Of a stretch of 64,000 nucleotides of DNA, positions 10,701 to 21,529 are shown piece by piece (the stretch's first letter is position 1; each line of letters opens with the position of its first letter). The stretch covers positions 8,943,001 through 9,007,000 of the forward strand of contig JAIVEN010000028.1 of the NCBI GenBank assembly GCA_026686845.1, given 5' to 3'. Position numbers and translations under genes: made by a program. The notes under the pieces were generated by a model. The model was not told the origin of the DNA. It saw only the letters and a list, made by a program, of their open reading frames with translations, and searched no databases. This DNA is from Adenanthera pavonina. Lineage: Eukaryota; Streptophyta; Magnoliopsida; Fabales; Fabaceae.

Positions 10701-12383
10701 TGTTAGTTTAGCTAGCTTCCCAAAAGGGGGGTGAATTGGGAAGATTAAAATTTTTCTGCAAAAATGAAATACAGTGGTGATACTAAAAATTTTCTGAAAA
10801 CAGAGCATAAGAAATAAAGAGTAATGAGAAGAAGACTCAGTGATTTATCTTGGTTCAGTTTACTCCACTTGACCTATGTTCAGTCCTCAAGTCACCACTA
10901 GAGATTTCTCTACTATCTCTTCTAAGATTTGAATAGGTTCTTACAGTGACCATAGTACAATACCAGCCTGAACTTTGAGCTGAAACAAACTCCCTTACTC
11001 TTCTCACTCAAGAGTAAGAATACCTGCCTTAGTGTATTTTCACACTAAACACTCTCTACAAGTATGTAGAGGTATGCAGAATGTAAACTCTCTCAAAAGA
11101 GTGGATATAAAAGTTAAGATACAATGAATGAGTAAAATAGAGGGTAGGTAAGTTTTGAATGACCTAGAAATTGAATCAGCATAGTTTTAGCGTGTTTATT
11201 ATTTTTCTCATTTTTGGTTTTGGGTCAAAACTATCCGTTGGAAACAAAGATTAGCCATTACTCTCAATAAAATAGCTATTCACCTACCACATTAAATGCA
11301 TCAGACAGAGGTTATATGGATAACCTCATCAGGTTATACAAATAATGAGTAACTGTTTGCCTTTATTTTCAACATTGAGCATTTGTTATGCAGATAACCT
11401 AGTTAGGTTATGCGGATAATGTGCTACCCATAATGACTAAGTTTTAACTCAAAATCATTTTCATGAAGACCCACTCAGTTATTAGGATAACGTTAAGTTT
11501 TTCTCAAACTGACTTTTTGTAAAACTTAGGTTATCATGATAACCTCCCAAGGTTATATGATAACCTGTTTTACAGAAGAAGAGCTATGAGTTCTGTAACA
11601 TAGGTTATGCAAACAACCTATTTATCTGAGAAAAGTTCAAGTGCTTTGAAATAGAGATTATGCGGATAACCTCCATGGATTATGTTGATAACGTTTTTAC
11701 CCATGGAAAGTTCAAATACTCTAAAATATAGGTTATGCGGACAACTTCCCTAGGTCATGCGGATAACCTTTTAACAGAGAAGAGTCCAAGTTCTCTGTGA
11801 TACACGTTATACAGACAACCTCCCTAGGTTGTACGAATAACAAGATGTACAGTACAACTTGCCTTCACTGTTCACTCCCTTATACGGATAAGGTGCCTAC
11901 CTTGTCTGGATAACCATCTGAACAGAATTGAGAATATAATCCCCAAGCTGTGTTGTATGGATAACCTCAATCCCTTTTCATAAAACTGACAAATGGGCTT
12001 TGGAAAAGCTTTGAGATTGAGTCTTTATCCCCATAACCTTAAATGGTTATGTGCATAAGGCAAAACATTTTCATGAAAACAAGGTAAACACTTAGAATCA
12101 TTTTGAAATTAAAGCTTTATCCTCATAAGATATCTCTTTTCATGAAAACCATTTTGAAATCATGAGCTAATCATTAATCATTTAATTGGTCTTCTCATTT
12201 AATATTGGGTTAGTTGAAATTCAAAGTTTATCAATCTTCTTTTACAAATAGTTTCCTAAAACATGTGAAACAGCTCTTCAATCTTTAGGAAACTCCAACT
12301 TTGTTCTTCATTTTACTTGTGTCCTTTGATATTGGAATTCCAAGCTCATTTGTGTTAGAATCATCAAAACATATGAATTAACA
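10701..12383 (-). repeat. 5' LTR of the inverted family Y element
   Basis: Pair of the LTR at 3408-5099, with many point differences and small indels, so the insertion is not recent. Palindromic GTTATGCGGATAAC-like copies lie at about 11310-11960. A deletion of roughly 25-30 bases near 11215 removes the segment that holds the TATA box in the partner LTR, so this copy, which would be the promoter LTR, looks crippled. Confidence 0.9.
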
Positions 12384-14287
12384 GTAGAAGAATCTATACA
12401 TGTTATATTTGATGAAAGTAACTTTTCATTGAGAAAAAGAGATGATACAGATGATAAAGATGCAGCTGGAAATCAAACTAAAGTGCAAAATTCAACACGA
12501 AGTTAAGAAAATGGAATTCTAAGACCTATAGAAGAAATTGAAACAACAACAAAAAATTTGGAAATTTTAGAATATAGTCAGCAACAAGTTTCCAGCCAAC
12601 CAGAAACTTCCAAAATTGAAATAAAATTACCAAGAGAAGGAAGACATTCATCCATTTTTCCAATGCAATACATAATTGGAGATCTAAATAAAGGCATTAG
12701 AACGAGATCATCATTTAGGCATGAGAACAACATGGCTTTCCTTTCACAAATTGAACCAAAACTATGGAAGAGGCTTTAAATGATGAAAGTTGGATACTAG
12801 TGATGCAAGAAGAGCTCAACCAATTCTAAAGAAATCAAGTGTAGGAGCTTGTTGAGAAGCTAGAAGAGGCATCAATCATAAGAACTAAATGGATCTTCCG
12901 TAACAAGTTAGATGAGCATGGTAATGTGGTAAGAAACAAGGCTAGACTTATGGCCCAAGGTTTTACTCAACAAGAAGGTATTGATTTTGATTAAACTTAT
13001 GCCCCTGTTGCTAGACTTGAATCTATTCATATGCTTTTAGCTTAAGCATCATATATGAATTTTAAATTGTTTCAAATGGATGTCAAGAGTGCATTTTTGG
13101 ATGGCTATATTAATGAAGAAGTGTATGTTAAGCAACCCCCTAGCTTTGATGATTTAAAGTTGCCTAATCATGTTTTTAAGCTTTCTAAAGCTCTTTATGG
13201 TTTGAAACAAGCTCCTAGAGCTTGGTATGAAAGATTGAGCATTTTTTTTCTTGAAAATGGTTTCTCAAGAGGGAAACTTGATACTACATTATTCATTAAG
13301 AGACATGAAAATAATGCACTACCTGTACAAGTATATGTCGATGATATTATTTTTGGAAGTACTAATGATTCTCTATGCAAAGAATTTTCCAATCTTATGA
13401 AGGGAGAATTTGAGATGAGCATGATGGGAGAATTGACTTTCTTCCTTGGATTACAAATCAAACAAACCAAAGGGGGAAACTTCATCAATCAAGCAAAGTA
13501 TACAAAAGATCTACTCAAGAAGTTTGGATTTGAAAAAGCAAAGCGAATGGTAACACCCATGAGTCCTTGAACCAATTTAGATAAAGATGAAAATTGTAAG
13601 AATTTTGACCAAAAGAGATATAGAGGTATGATTGGGTCTATACTTTAATTAACTGCAAGTAGATCAGATATTATGCATAGTGTTTGTAAATGTGCTAGAT
13701 TTCAAGCTAATCCTATGGAATCACATTTTGTTGCTGTAAAAAGAACATTTAGATATTTAGTTGGCACACAAAATTATAGATTGTGGTATCCTAGAACTAA
13801 CAATTTTGATCTAGTTGGGTATGCAAATCCTGACTTTGCAGGTGATAAAATAGATAGAAAGAGCATTAGTGGTACTTGCCAATTTCTTGGTAGTGCTCTA
13901 GTCTCTTGGCAAAATAAGAAGCAAAGTTCAGTGGCTTTATCTATTGTAGAAGCAGAATATATGGTAGTAGGAAGTTGCTACACATGACTATTATGGATGA
14001 AGCACCAACTAGAAGATTATTCTCTAAGCTATGACCACATTCCAATCTTCTGTGATAACACAAGTGCTATATATCTCACCAAAAATCCTGTACATTACTC
14101 AAGAACCAAGCATATTGAGATCAAGCACCACTTTATAAGGGATCATATGCAGAAAGGAGATGTCGAAGTAAGTTATATTCAAACTGAGTATCAATTAGTC
14201 GATATTTTCACCAAACCTCTTAATGAAGAAAGGCATGTTTTTCTTAGAAAAGAGTTAGGTATGACTTATACAATTAATTCTAAATAG
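12384..14287 (+). pseudogene. Copia reverse transcriptase-RNase H (family X), broken by stops
   Basis: It begins VEESIHVIFDE (end of the integrase linker), then shows the RT start (TKWIFRNKLDEHG), palm motif A Asp in FQMDVKSAFLDG (about 13079), KALYGLKQAPRAW, and the catalytic YVDD at 13334-13345. RNase H follows with GYANPDFAGD, SGTCQFLG, SWQNKKQ, VEAEY and the closing VDIFTKPL. From 13055 to 14287 all pieces are in one frame, broken by nonsense codons (at 13568 and near 13985, for example). A frameshift lies near 12770. Family knowledge: this enzyme copies element RNA into DNA and removes the RNA strand. Confidence 0.92.
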
Positions 14288-14401
14288 CATTATTGATGTG
14301 ATTCAAGTGCTGTAAAATTCTTGACTATTTAGTAATTTCTATGTTTATAAACTTGCTTCTTTTGTTGTGAGCTATTGCCTACATTTTTTTTTTATATTGA
14401 T

Positions 14402-15233
14402 TGATAGAAGAAGGGTGAACCTCCCAAGAACAAGTCTTAGGCAACTCAAGAACTCAAAGTAATAATCAAAAACAATGGAAGAAACCCAATGCAATTAAGA
14501 GACCGAATGGAACCTCTAGAGAGAAATCTAACAATCCCAAATACAAGACACCACAAGAGTTAGTCAATTATCTTGATAAGTTGAATCCGTATTATAGGAA
14601 GAACACGAAGAACCCTAACAATCTCACACGAAAATGAAGAGAGAAATCACTTAAAATATTATTCAGATATGATTTGCCAAGTGGCACTATATGGTCTTTA
14701 AATATTAATAGAAATCCTAATCCTAATAGGATAAGTGGTTCCTTATAGATAAGGCTTATCCTTTTGTTTTTTGAATTTTAAATTCAAATTTGAATCAAAT
14801 CCTAACTTGGCCTCATAAATACAAGTGAGAAACAATAAAAACTAATCTAATCTAATATGGAAAAATTCAAATCAAAAATAAAACAAAAATTAAAAATAAA
14901 TTAAAAAAGAATAAATCCAATCCTAAAGTCACATGACTCATTAATAAAGCACACGACTTCTTTTAATCAAGCTCTTTTATTTAGACTTGGGTTGGATCTT
15001 TAAAATCTTCAAATTGGGCCTCCAAATAAATGATTTTTTTTATTAGAAGGTAACGCTATTTGCTCTAAGTCTTACAAATAGATGGGCTCTTCTCCTTAAG
15101 CTCTTGGACTAATTCTTGCAAGGCATCTTTCATGGCTTTTGTCCTATCTCTTGTCATTGGGCCTCTTACTCCTTGAAGAGGGTCTTTTGGTACATTGGAT
15201 CTCCATGATTGAGAGTTCAGTTGTTCTTTATCA
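14402..15233 (-). mobile_element. Family D solo LTR with TTGAT target duplication
   Basis: Starts TGATAGA and ends TTTATCA on the + strand, flanked on both sides by TTGAT (14397-14401 and 15234-15238). It shares its terminal sequences and the coded GPMTR motif with the copy at 19213-20156. The 832-bp unit is one LTR only, left by recombination of a full element. It lies in the post-pol spacer of the family X element. Confidence 0.8.
15065..15233 (-). pseudogene. C-terminal tail of a gypsy polyprotein, coded inside the family D LTR
   Basis: The - strand frame is open from the first bases of the LTR (15232) to a stop at 15065. It contains GPMTRDRTKAM followed by a helix-like ALQELVQELKEK. The G-P-M-T-R-x-R-x-K motif is common at the extreme C-terminus of plant Ty3/gypsy polyproteins. 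It has no enzyme motif of its own. The matching copy at 19862 is longer. Confidence 0.6.
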
Positions 15234-15238
15234 TTGAT

Positions 15239-16932
15239 GAAAAACTTCAATTAGTTGTATTTCTTAGTTAGCTAAAAATCATTTCAGCTAACTCAATCCT
15301 GAGGCCAGAAAAGTCAAATGCACATTATCAATTTTTTGTTACTCTATGCATGTGCCTGTATGCTCTTGATTCATGGCACCTTACATTGCAATTGTTTGTC
15401 ATACCAGGATGTGATATATTGTTTTTGAAACTAAATTAAAAAATTCTGGACAAGTATGTGATTAAAGACCAAATGTGCTTGAATTGCTACAATAACTATA
15501 ATTTTAAAATTTTTTTCTAAGCAACAAATATGTCTTGGAGCATATCATTGATTCACTTTGAGAGATCATTATGTAAATGAATGACTATGCAATTCCCTTG
15601 GAAAGGCTTAACAATTATTTGTGTAACATATAAACTCTGGTTAATGTTTGGATAACACATCTTGACTTGGCCTATGATGGTTCTTCATCATTTGCATTTC
15701 TTGACACTCTATTATGTACTGTTCTAGTATGAATTTGTTTTTCTCCAAGGTGATTATGTATTTGTTGATATGGCAGATTTTTTGGCTAGTTGATTTGTCC
15801 CTTGCATATAAAGCTCCATGTATAAGTCATTAATTGAATAAATAATTTCAGATGTATAAAATATTTTGATGATGGGTTGTAGTATATCATTGTCTTCATA
15901 TCATATAAAATGTTTTGATGAGATTGGACCCTGTTCGTATTCCTCTATTGGTTGCATGATTTATTTAAACTATGCAGTATTTTTCTTTGCATTTCATTTG
16001 TTCCAGTTACCTCAAAATATTATCAACTACTTATATCTTACTAAATTGATGTCTAAATTTTTTAAAAATTTTGGCTAATTTATTTATGTCATGATCTTAT
16101 GCTTGAAAGTTGAAGAGTTCATGGTTCTCTGTAAATTTCCATGAAACTGATGCTTTGTATCAAGTTTAAGTTTCTTTTTGAGTAATGAGTGTAAGATGTG
16201 AGTCAGGGATACAAAGTTCGACACAAAAGTTCCACACTTACAAACATCAAGGAGTGGACAAGGAATGGCTATACACCAGTTGACAAATCAAGAAGCAGGA
16301 AATAAAGTCATGAGCAAATAAGTATCTATATCTCTTATTACTTGATGATTTCTCATATTATGGATGGAATGATACTTTTTTGGATTGATTGGCTAATGAA
16401 GCTATATTTGAAAAGCATGATTATCTGTGACATGATTAGGTGCTTGATAAATGAAATATAGTATCATGCCCATTGCATACTTTGTCATTTATGAGCTATG
16501 ATTCTATATGTAAAAAGCCTGAATGCTTGCTCATACTTAGGGGGAGATTACTTTTCTTTAAAGTTTTGCATTCTTACCAGTTTTTTCTTTCCCAAGGGTT
16601 CATAAAGTGAAGTTTGAAATAAAGCTTGACCATTAGAAGATTTGATGGGAGTTGATCTGAGCAAAAATAAAAAAGGGGGAGTTATGTTTTCATTACCTTT
16701 AGCCTTATCCATCTCATTGTTCAAGTTGTTTTTATATGCATAACTGGATGATAATTTTTTTTTTTTTTTGCTGAGACATGTTTCCTTTTGTTGATGTCAA
16801 AACGGGGGAGAAAATAATATTATGATTTGTTTATTTCACATGTTCAAGGAAGTCATATATTTAGGGGGAGTTTTATTTAAATGTTTGCTTATTTAAAATT
16901 TAATGGTTTTGTCATTATCAAAAGGGGGAGGT
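15239..16932 (+). other. Non-coding spacer of family X element with five GGGGGAG tracts
   Basis: There is no convincing reading frame between the RNase H stop and the 3' LTR. GGGGGAG occurs at 16540, 16675, 16804, 16864 and 16924. The last forms the polypurine tract next to the LTR. Multiple polypurine tracts are a known Sirevirus trait. Confidence 0.65.
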
Positions 16933-18369
16933 TGTTGGCCCCAAGGTTTTACAAAATATTTTGGTGATAACAAAAATAAATTTTATATTTTTTAAAAGAT
17001 TTTTTTTAGACCTTATTTTAAAATAGTCTTGTTCTTAAAATAACTATTTGGATAAAGAGTATTTTAATTTGAGCTTTCATGTACCAATGAACAAAAAGAC
17101 ATGATGATTAAATGTATTTTATTTTTCCTCCTCCAACATATTGTGACTGATGGGTTTTAAAAAAAATTTTAAGCATTGCTATTTTGTTTTAAAAAGAAAG
17201 CTTTTATTTGATGGAAGTTTTTTTTTTGGGCTTCTCAAATTAAACTATATATATGCTGTATTAAATTGTTTTTTATTAGATTTAAAAAATAATAGTAATA
17301 ATAACTATTAATGTCGTGCCTTACGTGTGTCAAACATAAAGTGCAAACTTGGCAAACTTCTGTCCATTAGGTATAAAAAAAAAAATTCAGTACAAAGGGA
17401 CAATTTTTTTGGAAGCAAACGACCTATATGGATTCATTTTGAACAATATTTATCGAAGAAAGAAAAGAAAAGAAGTCGACATTCCAACGTCATCTCCCTC
17501 CTAGCGAATTCACACACATTCTCTTCTCCAATGTCTTCTTTCCTTTGTAGAATCTTTGAATCTAATCTGTGAGGAGAAGGCTGATATGGAAATTGGCTAT
17601 GGAGAAAATCTCTTGAAATTGGGCACAATGGTTATATCATTGATGACAACCTCAACGGGCAAAAATCCAACTATTATAAAAGGGGCTTCAGTGGTAAAGG
17701 TAAAAAACACAAGCTGAGCAATTCGTGTAATACTTTTTCTCCCTTTTGAGCCTTGATTCTGTTTTTATTTGCTTCTAAGAGCATATATTGAGCTTTATCT
17801 ATAATCCCTTTTAGGGTTCTTTTTATATATACTAAGTGAAAAATCCTCTTATGTGAGGAAGTCAGTTTGAGGGTGAGCTGAAAAACCCAGTAAATGCTAG
17901 TACAAGATCTAGGTGGCTAGTAGAGATAAGTTAGTGGTAAGCTTGGAAACCATTCATTGTAATTTGTTGGTATGATAGTGAAGAAAAATCTCTTGTGGTA
18001 TAAGAGGACTGGATGTAGGTTTCAGAGGACCAAACCAGGATAATTTACTTGGTGTGAATTTTTTTTATCTCTTCTCTTCTATTTTAAATTTCAATTTTCT
18101 GTTACCTTGTCATATTGTGTCTTGTTGCCTAGCTGTGTTTTAATTCTTGTTACTTTTGAATTTTGTTGAGTTTTGTTTTCTATTATTAATAGTTACTAAG
18201 GTATTTTGGTAAGCCATATTTATTTGGAATTTAAAGTTGTTAAATAAAAATAAAAAAAATTAATCTAGTAATTAATTTTCATAGGTACTTTTGAATCTAA
18301 GTTAGTTATGTTTAAGTATAAATTTGCAAAAACACCTATTCACCCCGCTCTAGGTGTATTTTTTTCACA
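16933..18369 (+). repeat. 3' LTR of the family X copia element
   Basis: It starts TGTTGGCCCC directly after the polypurine tract and ends near TTTTTCACA after the CACCCCGCTCTAGGTG block typical of this copia LTR end. A TATA-like TATTATAAAAGGGGC lies near 17675. The exact last base is uncertain by a few positions, and no 5' LTR of the family is in the window. Confidence 0.75.
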
Positions 18370-18382
18370 ATATATTACAAGA

Positions 18383-19110
18383 TGTTGATTGAAGAAATTA
18401 CATGAAGCCCAAGCTAATCCATGGTGCAAGATTAGGTTAATTTATGCCTTTTGTGTCATTAATGTTTTAATTGTGCTTTTTTTTTTTGCTAGATTTTTGT
18501 TCATTAATTAATGCACAATATTTAGGGGTCTTAAAGAGTCTATTTGTTGGGTTTCTAATTGTCTTTTCAAAGGCCCAAAGTGTTGTCTTCAGTCTTAGGT
18601 TCATTATGATTATTTAATTAAGTCCTAGGTAGCATATAATTAATTTAGGCAAATTTTTAGTGTGCGGATCTTACTATGAGTTCTTAGGGATTTAGTTCCC
18701 TAATGTGTGTTGTGTGTTGATTCTTTAAGAGCTTGATAGAATGTTCTACAATCCTCTTGAAGAATAATTAGTTTTCAAGTTAGTTTTAAGTCACATGGTC
18801 AGATTTAGAGTATATTTCATTCCCTTTTTCTTGATGCTTCTAGAAAGTTCTTTTGAGTTACATACTACCCTCTTTTATGTTATTTACTATCAACCAATAA
18901 GAATTATTTTCTCTCAATTCTCTTGTGTGAGGATTATCTAAATTCACATGTTCTCTCAGTAACCTTGTGATTTACCATTCAGATGATCAACTTTGTGGGC
19001 ATCATCTTGTTAGAGTTTATGAACTTGCTGTTGGGTTCTAACAAGGATCATCAACCTTGCTTCGTACATGAGTAAATACTTCCATTGTAATTTCTAGTTT
19101 GCTTGGAGTA
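18383..19110 (+). repeat. LTR-like repeat of family C (gypsy-like)
   Basis: Starts TGTTGATTGAAG. Its middle (18530-18770) is repeated at 27110-27345. It is followed by a weak primer-site-like CATTAGAGCTC at 19123, which suggests a + strand 5' LTR. The right end is approximate. Confidence 0.5.
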
Positions 19111-19212
19111 AATATTAGTTAGCATTAGAGCTCAGTTTGAATTAAGTTATCTTTGTGTCTTTCATTCGTTTCTCATTTCTTCCATCTCGTCCCTTCAATT
19201 CATCCTTCTTGT

Positions 19213-20156
19213 TGATAGAAAACCTGTGTAGAACTTGTCTCATGAACCTTCAATCGAATGGGAAACGTAAGGATTATGCTAGGATCAAAGAGAAGCAAAT
19301 AAAATACCAAGAACACTTTAAACAAACAGAAAAGATAAACAGAAGAATGCACGAATAGGAAGAACATAAGTTATTGGTCAAGAAGGAAGACCCCAAGAAA
19401 ACTTGTTTCTTGAAACCTTAGCTATAGACACCACAAAGAGAAGACCACTCTCTTTAATATGCCAAAGAGTCTCTCAAGCTCACCAAGAAAACAAGAAAAC
19501 TCACAAAGTTTTTGTCAAAACGCACTATTCATTCATCTGTTATTTACCAGTACAAAAGTGACGTTTTTAAAGGAAAAGAAAGCAAAAAACCTAGCCCTAA
19601 TTTGCTAAAAATAGTTTGGATCCTAAATCTCTTAAAATGGCACCACCTTACACAAAAATAAGACTAGATACATACTGAATAAATGGTGCCCAAAAATAGG
19701 AAACAAAATCAAATCAAAAGAGATCCTCACAGATAAATTCAAAATAGGAAACTAATTGTCAAAACTTTATTTTTGAATTAAGTAATAAAAAAAAAGAAAA
19801 TTGCTAATTTATTTAATTAAAGAACACTACTTAAAAGGTCACAAGCTTGGCATATGCTCCTTTAAGTGAGTTCTTCTATTTGGGCCTTGTTTGTTGAGCT
19901 TAGATCAGTTTCTAGCACACTAGCCATGAAGAACATGCCTCTTGAAGCCTTTTGGGCTGAAAATTGAGCTAAGTATATGGACTCTTGTTCAATTACTTCT
20001 TGAATCAATCCATTGAGAGCTTGCTTCATTGCCTTAGTCCTTGCTCTTGTCATAGGCCCACCCATTCCTTGCAAAGGAGTCACATGATCATGCCTTCCAT
20101 GTCCACCAAGCTCTTGAAACTCCTCCCCTTTGATAAGCCTAGCTCGTGCTCTATCA
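19213..20156 (-). mobile_element. Family D solo LTR with CTTGT target duplication
   Basis: Termini TGATAGA and TCTATCA, flanked by CTTGT at 19208-19212 and 20157-20161. Length 944 bp. Together with 14402-15233 it defines the family. On the - strand the LTR begins with coding sequence and ends with the noncoding part, which has a TATA-like TTTAAA near 19566-19571. Confidence 0.85.
19862..20155 (-). pseudogene. C-terminal tail of a gypsy polyprotein, coded inside the family D LTR
   Basis: The frame is open from base 2 of the LTR (20155) to a stop at 19862, about 97 codons without interruption. It contains TPLQGMGGPMTRARTKAM, then ALNGLIQEVIEQE and a short tail. The frame has no start codon of its own near the LTR edge, as expected if it is the end of a longer pol frame running from the internal region into the 3' LTR. 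Assignment to gypsy rests on the GPMTRAR motif. Confidence 0.65.
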
Positions 20157-21529
20157 CTTGTTCTTGTGTTCTTTGTGTCATTCTTCTTCTCTTTCTTGTA
20201 TTCAATTCATTTCTTCCTTTGTCTCTCCCTTATGTGGAATTTTCTTTGTGATGTTTGACTTGTGTTCATGTCTCATCATCACTATCTTCTTCCTCCTTCA
20301 TTTTGTAACCTCCATTGTTATTGTGCTTCAGTTTTGTTCTTTCATTGCTATGTACGTGAACTATTCCGAAAAAAAGAAAAAAAATTTCCAAGAAAAAAAA
20401 ATAGTGAACAACACATTGAAAAAGAAAAATAAAAAAATTTCTAAAAAAGAGAAAAAAATGAAATTAAAAAAATAAAGATTCAAATTCCATTCTTTCTTTA
20501 TGCTAGTTTCATATTTTGCAACATGCTTGGAAATTAAGTTAGAGGCCATCATCTCTTACAAGATTTCTTATTTGGTGAGACCTTTCCTTTGCACTCAAGT
20601 CAAACTTTACTTTTCTGATTCTTCTTGCTTTTTAACGCCACCTCTCCTTTTTCCATCTACTTTCCTATTTTCTTTCACTTTCCTATTTTGTTCTCACCTT
20701 CTAATTTTCATTGTTTTCTAATTTCTTTCTATCAATTGTCCGTCTAACTTGTGTGTTTTTGTGTAGGGAAAGATCAAGACATCTAGTTGACTCCAAGTCA
20801 TCAACTTGGCCCCTAAGCAACATCCCCTTTTCTTTCTTCTCTACTTTCCTATTTTCATTTTGTCTTCTCCATCCTGTTTCTTCAATTTCATCCCCTTCCC
20901 CCTTACCTTCCTATTCTGAAATTGTTTCCTATTTATATTCTTTCTTTGGTTCCTATTTCTTCATCTGCACTTGTTGCATCATTCTTATTTATTATCCAAG
21001 ATCTTTCCTTTCTTCATCTTTTATTAAGAATCAAGTTAAGCTCTTTAAATTTTGGTAATCACGCTTTCACATCTAAACTTGAAACTTGTTTTCTAAATTT
21101 TTGATTTGGTAATTGCTTACTTTCCTATTTTTCCTTCTTCCAGTGTGCTTGATTGGCTTTACTTGAGAACACTTGTGAATTCATATTTAAGTGGTAAAAC
21201 GTATAAGTATTTTCATCAAGTTAAAAGCCAAAATTTGAGTAAAATACAAGTGATTAATTAACATCTCTTGAGTGTAAACAAGTTAGTAAGTGAATATTGT
21301 GAGGTCCTTCTTTATTTCTTAGTAACCATGGTAGGTGATAGCAACAATTCATCCATGAAGGATGGGCTTATGAGAATTTATGAACAAGAGTTTCATACTC
21401 ATTGTCTTGATGAAGGAAATAATGATAAAGCTTGCAAAACTTTTGCTAGTACTACACTAGTAGAGAAATTGTGTAACAACCTTCATTACATTATCCTCAA
21501 CTTAGTTTCTAGCTGATGAAGTATAATTG

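Larger units (their letters stand above)
3408..12383 (-). mobile_element. Full-length, defective Sirevirus-type copia element (family Y)
   Basis: Two similar LTRs of about 1.69 kb in the same orientation, at 3408-5099 and 10701-12383, bracket a primer site, gag, protease, integrase, an RT stub, env-like frames and a polypurine tract, all read on the - strand. Termini are TGTTAA and CTAACA in element orientation. The RT/RNase H core is deleted at about 7105. Flanking 5-mers are CTTCC (left) and GTAGA (right), so there is no target duplication. The two flanks also belong to different copia families, so the locus is rearranged rather than a clean nested insertion. Confidence 0.88.
12384..18369 (+). 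mobile_element. 3' part of a second Sirevirus-type copia element (family X)
   Basis: It contains the pol end (12384-14287), a non-coding spacer, repeated GGGGGAG tracts and a 3' LTR (16933-18369). The LTR does not resemble the family Y LTRs, and the RT-flanking protein differs from family Y at many positions, so it is a separate element whose 5' half is missing. A family D solo LTR interrupts it at 14402-15233. Confidence 0.75.
19111..21529 (+). other. Decayed internal region of family C element
   Basis: Apart from the solo LTR at 19213-20156 it holds pyrimidine-rich, low-complexity DNA, an A-rich block at 20368-20475, and one short frame at 21268-21516 (82 codons) that I do not recognise. 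That frame could be a gag start from its position, but no motif supports this. The flanks of the 19213 insertion join into similar sequence, which shows the region was continuous. Confidence 0.4.

Noticed and set aside
13195..13488. - strand frame of 97 codons
   Set aside because: Lies opposite the reverse transcriptase with YVDD; no motif of its own.
20146..21104. Series of overlapping + strand frames rich in Ser/Phe/Leu
   Set aside because: They reflect pyrimidine-rich low-complexity DNA of the family C internal region; no motif or codon structure.
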